A stretch of 64,000 nt of DNA from an uncultured Lachnospiraceae bacterium. GTDB lineage: Bacteria; Bacillota; Clostridia; Lachnospirales; Lachnospiraceae. Numbering within the stretch: the first letter of the stretch is position 1; each line of letters begins with the position of its first letter. The notes below the pieces were generated by a model, which was given only the letters and a program-made list of their open reading frames with translations, ran no database searches and was not told the origin of the DNA. The translations under genes were made by a program, and so were the position numbers. Positions 58,523 to 64,000 of this stretch are shown here, piece after piece. The stretch covers positions 62,001-126,000 of the forward strand of contig URMK01000004.1 in assembly GCA_900548905.1 (NCBI GenBank), written 5' to 3'.

Positions 58523-59066
58523 TCATTTATTTGGCCTTGCGACCACTATCATTTATGTCAATGGAAGAGCTCTGTTTATATAATGATCTAATACATATCC
58601 TTTCGCTTCAAAAAAATTATTTACCTGCTCCCACCTTAAAGGGCTTTCATCCCAGAATTGCCACATTCCAATTAACTCCATTACTTTGCGAACTATCCTG
58701 TATAGCAAGGTTGGTGTTGGGAATGTTAAAACTATCAGACCATTCTTCTGAATCAGTTCGAAATATGCATCAATTACTTTCTGTATATCTGTATCCTGGA
58801 AATGCTCGATTAACCCTGTACTATTAACCACATCGTAATTTCCAGAAATCTGTTTACGCCAAACCGTATCATTCAAATGTTTTATTAGCTCATCCGCGAA
58901 GCAGCTATTGCCCCACCCACTTCTACAATGCTAATTTCTCGCTGTTCGCCTAACATCCACATTATTTTTAACAATTTTTTCAGAGTAAACTTTTGTGTAA
59001 ATGCGGATATTCTACTCTTGGGCGTATTATAATAACTCGTCCAATCAGTTTTTGTCTTTTTTCCAT
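58523..59066 (-). pseudogene. SAM-dependent methyltransferase, recently broken
   Basis: The gene starts at the ATG at 59066 with GGAAGGAG 12 nt upstream. The frame shifts after the A run of the first codons, then reads DWTSYYNTPKSRISAFTQKF, and shifts again at a GGGG run inside the SAM-binding VEVGGGNSCFADEL. The remainder is open: YDVVNSTGLIEHFQDTDI, IVLTFPTPTLLYRIVRK and INRALPLT. An in-frame TAA (probably from CAA) then precedes MIVVARPNK. Three small lesions in an otherwise recognisable gene of about 180 aa suggest recent loss. Homopolymer sequencing errors could explain the two shifts but not the stop. Confidence 0.7.
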
Positions 59067-59070
59067 CAAA

Positions 59071-59568
59071 TTAGGCGCTCCTTCCCCAATTATGTTGCAA
59101 ATCATTGTTTCTTAGCAAAATCATATTCTTTTGTATATAAAAATTGGCAAAATATAACCCAAATTCTACTACCAGCTTAATTATTACTAAATTTGCGCGG
59201 AACAGCCTGTAAACTGATGAGACCAAAAATGCCGAAACAGCTCCCGATATAATCACAAGCAATAAATATCTGATTGCCTGAGAAAAAATGTGTTTGGATG
59301 ATTTAAACACAACTTTCTTATTCACCGCAAAATTGAATACTGAAGATACTGTCCTACCTGCATAAGTAAGCAACCATATATTCGTTATAAATGGACTTAA
59401 AACAATGAAGATAAGGTTGTCAATAACCGCTGAAAATAAAGAGGAAAACGAATAACTTAATAATTGTCAAATATATCTTCAGCGAATCCTTAATTGGGTT
59501 GAAGTAGGATGTGCTGTTCCCATTTTGAATGCGGGTGCAGAAATAATCGTTAATAAAGCCTGAACTCT
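59071..59568 (-). pseudogene. C-terminal remnant of a GT2-GtrA fusion protein
   Basis: The fragment begins in the linker (GNSTSYFNPIKDSLKIY), which in bifunctional GT2/GtrA proteins joins the two domains. It changes frame near TTGACAATTA and continues as a GtrA domain: AVIDNLIFIVLSPF, YAGRTVSSVFNFAVNKKVVF and AIRYLLLVIISGAVSAFL. The GT2 half is missing, cut off where the GT4 gene now ends at 59569. GtrA domains help flip polyprenyl-P-sugars, so a donor-supply function has been lost here. Confidence 0.65.
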
Positions 59569-60675
59569 TCACTCTTTCTCAAGTAAAATATCTAAATATT
59601 TCTTTGAAATAATTCTGTAGTCATATAATCCAAAATCCATTCCATCATTCCTGCAAACACCGAACTTGATTTTCATTATCCATTCTTCTGCATCATAAGG
59701 ATTCTCTACATAAATTGCCTTTTGCTGCGTAACTTCAGGTATCGAGGTACATTTCGTAGTAACCACCTTAGCCCCAAAAAACATTGCTTCAACAGGAGGC
59801 ATTCCGAAGCCTTCAAAAACACTCGGGAACAAAAACGTATGGCATTCCTTATAAAGTGTATTCCTCTTTTCATTGCTGATAAAACCGGTTATAATTATAT
59901 TCTGTTCCAAATTTTTTTTCTGTATTAATTCCTGCAATTCTTTTGCCGAACTCCCGCTTACTCCACTTATTAACAAAGTATCTGGCAGATCATAATCTCC
60001 ATGTACTATCATATCCATAAGCAAAATTAATGTATTTATGTTTTTCGACGGTATCATCTGTGAAACAGTATAAAAAAAACCTTTTTTACGTATTCCATAT
60101 TCACCCTCCAATAATCCAAAATCTGCAATATCTTCTTTTTTTACCAAAATAGGATTATAAATAACTTTTATATCATTACGTTTATATTTTTCTTCAATAT
60201 CTTCCTTCACCCAATTAGAAATAGTCAAAATTCTTGCCGCATTCCAAACATCCATCCTCCAACACATCCTCGAATAAACAACTTCATATAGCTTTTGAAA
60301 TCCGGGATAATGGTATGCCTGCAGATCATGAATTACGCATGTATAACTCACTCCGCCATTTAGCCAGGGTTTACAATATACAGGCTCAAAGCACCTGGTT
60401 ATGCCATTTTTTTTAAGTAATTTGTTTTGGAATATATTCTGCCAAATAATACGTTTCGCAATATCTGCTGAATTAATTTCCGCAATTAGTAAATGAAACC
60501 TTTTATCTTTCTCATATTTTGCAAAAGCAACTGCATTATCTTTTGAAACAAGCAATATAAAAGCAAAATCATCTTCTAGTTTCACCAATCCATCCAAAAG
60601 ATTTCTAATATATGATTCTGTTCCACCCACTTTTCCCGGCCGAAGCCAGAGTAAATCAATCGCTATTTTTTCCAT
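59569..60675 (-). CDS. GT4 family glycosyltransferase
   Basis: A 368-aa GT-B enzyme. GKVGGTESYIRNLL near 14-27 is the glycine loop, CVIHDLQAYHYPGF near 111-124 is the inter-domain segment typical of the mannosyl/rhamnosyl-type GT4 group, and YTVSQMIPSKNINTLI opens the donor domain. FPSVFEGFGMPPVEAMFFGA contains a full E-x7-E. It ends next to the decayed GT2-GtrA tail. It is 75 nt from the DUF2142 gene upstream, with which it may share a transcript. The sugar is unknown. Confidence 0.87.
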   Translation of the reverse strand: MEKIAIDLLWLRPGKVGGTESYIRNLLDGLVKLEDDFAFILLVSKDNAVAFAKYEKDKRFHLLIAEINSADIAKRIIWQNIFQNKLLKKNGITRCFEPVYCKPWLNGGVSYTCVIHDLQAYHYPGFQKLYEVVYSRMCWRMDVWNAARILTISNWVKEDIEEKYKRNDIKVIYNPILVKKEDIADFGLLEGEYGIRKKGFFYTVSQMIPSKNINTLILLMDMIVHGDYDLPDTLLISGVSGSSAKELQELIQKKNLEQNIIITGFISNEKRNTLYKECHTFLFPSVFEGFGMPPVEAMFFGAKVVTTKCTSIPEVTQQKAIYVENPYDAEEWIMKIKFGVCRNDGMDFGLYDYRIISKKYLDILLEKE

Positions 60676-60750
60676 GTACTTTTACCTCTGAACGGAAACC
60701 ACTTGCGGCTAATCTGACCAATCCCAAAGTTATCACTCTACCTTCTCGCT

Positions 60751-62694
60751 TCAAAAACACTTTGCAGAAAAAGAAAACATATATATCAACTGCACAACAG
60801 AAAAATATATATATACCTTTTTTTCATTTTTTCTGTTTCTCACAACACTGTTTTCCCTGACAGCCAATACCAGCAATGGTATCAATGCAACGAAATATCT
60901 TCCTTGTACGCCATATACATATTCTGCCCCAACAAGGGTATCAGACATTAAAACTATATATATCCCTATATATTCCGCAATCAGAAGAAACAACACTGTT
61001 ATTCTGTTACGTACCCTCAATTCTTCTTCATTTTCCCTGCGTATTCCAGCAATCCAAATTAGCAGCAGAAAAAGGAAAACAATTGTCCACTCTATATCTT
61101 TATCAATCCAACCAATACGGTATCCTATTAATTGTCCGATTTGCCTATCTCCTGCTTCAATAATTGTGAATATTACCATTTTAAGAAAGGATAGTGGATG
61201 GGTAAAACAATAACCAGAGCCATACTTTTCACTAGGCTCATTAAGGATACTTCCCGTTTGTAATGCGGATACTAAATAGCCGCCATACTTGTATAAAAAT
61301 GCTGCAATCCCAATAGATAAGAAACATATTCCAATAATAATTCTCTTTTTATCCAGTTTCCATCTTTTATAAGGCACTAGTAAAAGCAACAATATTAAAG
61401 GCAGAAAAATACCGCCTTTACAAGCACCTACAAAAACTGCAGAAATAATAAGAGCTATACACTCACTCCTTTTTAAATTCCTTTTCCACCATATAAAAAT
61501 ATGGGAACACATTAATAAAGCTGCAGCAAGTGTCATTGTATCATAAGTTATTCCAACAGCATTAAATAGACTTACAGGCAGTGCGGCCGTAAATGCAATG
61601 ACAGGCTTAAGTATTGGTGTACGTTTAATTGCGAAATAGCATATTGCAAGATAAACAGTAAAACCAATAATTTTAGATAATAACAGCATCGGATAAGCTC
61701 CCAAATTTAATATACGACCGATAACCAACCCTATACTATTAGGGAGATAAGCCAATAATGTTCCTCCGTTCGCAGGTGTATAAAAAGACGTACTTACCTC
61801 CATCCCATCCTTCTGTTTAAACCAAGTCCAATCTGTTAAAGCTACCCATGTTTCTCTTCCCTGATTTCTGGAATAATCTTTATCCTGCCCTGTTCTCAAA
61901 TCTTCAGAACGCATATAAGTACAGTTAGGACCATCATATTCTCCAACTCCAAGTAAAAAATTCGCTGCCTGATATGCTTTTGCATAATGAGCTTGTTGAT
62001 CATGAACATTATTATCACAGATTAGTAATAACATACAAATCCCAAACGGAACCGCTATAGATAAAAACAGTTTCTCGTCTGTAATATCCTCTTTCATGCA
62101 TAAAAAAATAACACCTGCAATTCCCAGAAAACAAATCAGCAATTGTACGCCAATCAATATTCTAAACAAATTCGTATATTTATGCACACCAATACTGATA
62201 CAATAAGCCTGAGCATCACCATTAACAATTGCCGCATTATTATCCCCTGTCACCTGATAACCATATATTCCCAGTGCTGTTTTCTCTGTCCCACTTTCTA
62301 AAATTCTAACAGTATATGTTTGCTCTGCTCTTCCGCCTCCAACATCCAAAAAAGAAAGCTGCACTGGTTGATTATAATGAATATCATAATTGTGATATTC
62401 TTCCTGTTTAACTACTTCTCCAGAGTTATCATAAATAATAAATGTTGTTTTTCCTGCTATACTCTGATCATGATCCGAAAAATCTAATGTGATATAATCG
62501 AAGTCCCAATCACAGGAAAAGCTCTGCTCAACAATATAATCATCAGTTAAGTTTCTTATAACCTGTTCTTCCGGCTGACCTTTAATAAGAGTTACATGAT
62601 CTGGAATATTATCAGAGAGATAAATACGCCACCCTGCAAATAAAATTAATAGAATAATAAATAATATTCCAAACCATTTTCCTTTATTTTTCAT
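60751..62694 (-). CDS. DUF2142 family membrane protein (GT-C-like)
   Basis: A 647-aa protein. It has an N-terminal helix, a beta-rich extracytoplasmic domain (about 30-165), helices from about 175, then NNVHDQQAHYAKAYQAAN near 234-251, which is the acidic-loop motif of DUF2142, and about ten more helices ending in GVQGRYFVALIPL. The RYF-P ending is also a family mark. DUF2142 proteins occur in surface-glycan loci and resemble GT-C enzymes; the exact reaction is unknown. No ribosome site is obvious near the ATG, so the start is less certain. Confidence 0.8.
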   Translation of the reverse strand: MKNKGKWFGILFIILLILFAGWRIYLSDNIPDHVTLIKGQPEEQVIRNLTDDYIVEQSFSCDWDFDYITLDFSDHDQSIAGKTTFIIYDNSGEVVKQEEYHNYDIHYNQPVQLSFLDVGGGRAEQTYTVRILESGTEKTALGIYGYQVTGDNNAAIVNGDAQAYCISIGVHKYTNLFRILIGVQLLICFLGIAGVIFLCMKEDITDEKLFLSIAVPFGICMLLLICDNNVHDQQAHYAKAYQAANFLLGVGEYDGPNCTYMRSEDLRTGQDKDYSRNQGRETWVALTDWTWFKQKDGMEVSTSFYTPANGGTLLAYLPNSIGLVIGRILNLGAYPMLLLSKIIGFTVYLAICYFAIKRTPILKPVIAFTAALPVSLFNAVGITYDTMTLAAALLMCSHIFIWWKRNLKRSECIALIISAVFVGACKGGIFLPLILLLLLVPYKRWKLDKKRIIIGICFLSIGIAAFLYKYGGYLVSALQTGSILNEPSEKYGSGYCFTHPLSFLKMVIFTIIEAGDRQIGQLIGYRIGWIDKDIEWTIVFLFLLLIWIAGIRRENEEELRVRNRITVLFLLIAEYIGIYIVLMSDTLVGAEYVYGVQGRYFVALIPLLVLAVRENSVVRNRKNEKKVYIYFSVVQLIYMFSFSAKCF

Positions 62695-62767
62695 GTTAAC
62701 GTATAATCTAATTATCCTAAATGGTAATTGAATTTTCCTTTCTACCGGATTCTTTGGAACCTAAGTC

Positions 62768-64000
62768 CTATCTTGTCACCATATTACTTCTTGTCATAAC
62801 TTCCCTCTGCATAATCGGTTTATCTGTGATGGCCACCACGCCGCAGACTATTGCAAATATTGAGATGCATAAAATGCGCCAGGTCATCCAATAGTGGTTA
62901 TATGAGTGGTTTTTCGTTGCCATGTACCACAAGAAAGGAAATAGACTTATAAATGCATAAGGCATCATCTTTTTGATAAGCAACGAATTTCTATTTTTTA
63001 TAATCGTATACAATAAATATATAACAATAATACAGAGTAATAGAAAAAAGGGTTTTTTAGCAAATACCCCAATATTTCTCTCCAAAACCTGCATATAACT
63101 AAACGATTCACCAGAATTGCCTGCATCTGCCATAGCGCTCTGCAACCCTATTTCGGAAAATGCATCTCCTAGGACATTTTCTTTCAGGAAGAAAGAAGCT
63201 ATTACCCACTTCATCCCCCATTGACCGATATATCCAATCCCCCAAAATACTGAAGCATATATTATCTTTCGCACATTGTCCAGCCGTCCTTCTTTTTGCC
63301 GCAAATAAATGAATACGATAAGCGGTACTCCTAATGTTATCAACGGCCAGGTCAGGAAATCCATATAGGAAGTCGCCATTCCTATTGCCATAAAAAAATA
63401 ATTATATCTATCCATTATTTTCCTGTTAAACAGCAAACATAATACGGCAACCGCATAAATATAAAAACAGGCCGCGTAGTCAATCCCAAACATTATAACT
63501 GCCTGAAGGCTAATCAACCATAAGCATATAAATGGTAAAATTAATCTGTCAGCCCCATTTTTCCTAATTGCTGCCAATATTGCAAACAACATTAACATCT
63601 GCAGCGTTACATTAATAAAAATTATGTCATGAAATGAGAAGAAGTACATTAAAGGTTTCAGTATCACCAAATAGCCATGCCAGTAACGTTCATAGCTATC
63701 GCACGTATAAGTTTTACCCTTCCAATCATATTCGTAAAAATGCAGTCCATGCTTTGCCTGTTCTTCATTCAGTGTATATCCCCGCAACGCATACTGCAAA
63801 ACATTTTCACCGGTAGGCGGCATTGGCGTAGCCGAAGCTTTGATCATCAATGCCTCTGTAAAAGTATCAATTGTGGTGGCATCATAATCGAAAATAAACT
63901 GATGCCAGTCCGGATTCCGTTCCATTCCCTCAACGCCTGTAGAAAAATTAAAAAAAATCTTGTCTAATGGTATACAATATACTAATACTAATAAGAAAGT
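62768..64000 (-). CDS. Multi-pass membrane protein, GT-C-like (start beyond the window)
   Basis: The reading frame stays open from the ATG at 63925 to the right edge and adds a hydrophobic segment (TFLLVLVYCIPLD) ahead of it, so the true start lies outside. At least 410 residues are visible: an extracytoplasmic domain, YERYWHGYLVILKPLMYFF near the second helix and about nine further helices. The YWHG...P pattern recurs in a family of Gram-positive surface-glycan membrane proteins whose role is unknown. The C-terminus is complete. Confidence 0.65.
   Translation of the reverse strand, partial: TFLLVLVYCIPLDKIFFNFSTGVEGMERNPDWHQFIFDYDATTIDTFTEALMIKASATPMPPTGENVLQYALRGYTLNEEQAKHGLHFYEYDWKGKTYTCDSYERYWHGYLVILKPLMYFFSFHDIIFINVTLQMLMLFAILAAIRKNGADRLILPFICLWLISLQAVIMFGIDYAACFYIYAVAVLCLLFNRKIMDRYNYFFMAIGMATSYMDFLTWPLITLGVPLIVFIYLRQKEGRLDNVRKIIYASVFWGIGYIGQWGMKWVIASFFLKENVLGDAFSEIGLQSAMADAGNSGESFSYMQVLERNIGVFAKKPFFLLLCIIVIYLLYTIIKNRNSLLIKKMMPYAFISLFPFLWYMATKNHSYNHYWMTWRILCISIFAIVCGVVAITDKPIMQREVMTRSNMVTR

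Noticed and set aside
1..64000. CRISPR array, tRNA, rRNA or riboswitch
   Set aside because: No evenly spaced direct repeats, cloverleaf-like sequence with CCA-type end, or known leader motif was seen on reading; a covariance-model search was not possible.

Overview
This window looks like a surface-polysaccharide locus from a low-to-moderate GC Gram-positive gut-type Clostridia, most probably Lachnospiraceae. The grounds are strong AAGGAG-type ribosome binding sites with frequent TTG/GTG starts, protein families typical of that group (DUF6056-, DUF6020- and PTPS-related membrane proteins), and no outer-membrane genes. Apart from the tail of a UDP-glucose 6-dehydrogenase gene at the left edge and one small transposase relic, every gene lies on the minus strand, so transcription runs from high to low coordinates. 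No tRNA, rRNA or CRISPR array was seen. No recognisable Wzx, Wzy, initiating phosphoglycosyl transferase or chain-length kinase is present.

Region 1 (1-10.8 kb): an SGNH lipoprotein, a GT2 enzyme, and an MBOAT acyltransferase with its own acyl carrier protein and an FkbH-type HAD enzyme (an acyl- or glyceryl-transfer cassette). This is followed by a translationally overlapping trio: GtrB-like polyprenyl-phosphate sugar synthase, YdjC/ChbG deacetylase and a DUF6056 membrane protein. A second DUF6056 protein lies upstream. The trio resembles the FlmF2-NaxD-FlmK logic of Francisella.

Region 2 (10.9-25.4 kb): a run of very large multi-pass GT-C-like membrane proteins, one decayed PTPS-related paralogue, one GT2, and a GT-C gene whose frame is broken exactly at a 12-G homopolymer (candidate phase-variable switch).

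Region 3 (25.4-29.5 kb): an insertion-sequence graveyard (IS66 fragments, a tyrosine recombinase relic, a DDE relic) beside one intact-looking IS630-family element with 34-bp inverted repeats and a likely -1 frameshift site.

Region 4 (29.5-42.2 kb, visibly AT-rich): a FemAB/BioF2-like acyltransferase, two tandem beta-propeller proteins (one frameshifted at a 7-G run), a NeuD-like acetyltransferase, FdtB/FdtA-type genes for a dTDP-3-amino-3,6-dideoxyhexose, two GT2 enzymes and a PglK/MsbA-like ABC flippase, interspersed with IS630 and IS5 relics and a MITE-like hairpin.

Region 5 (42.2-57.6 kb): a decayed transposase, then a long operon with an AsnB-like amidotransferase, four GT4 enzymes and a dehydrogenase/aminotransferase/acetyltransferase set like WbpB/WbpE/WbpD (UDP-2,3-diamino uronic acid pathway). 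It also holds a methyltransferase, a propeller protein, two GT2 enzymes and DUF2304.

Region 6 (57.6-64 kb): a decay zone (FkbM tail, GT-C head, IS1182 head, SAM methyltransferase pseudogene, GT2-GtrA tail), then a GT4 enzyme, a DUF2142 protein and the start-less part of another membrane protein that runs off the right edge.

Together the genes point to assembly of one or more lipid-linked glycans containing amino sugars and amidated or acetylated uronic acids, flipped by an ABC exporter. The many GT-C enzymes, using polyprenyl-phosphate sugars, and the MBOAT cassette would decorate the polymer outside the membrane.
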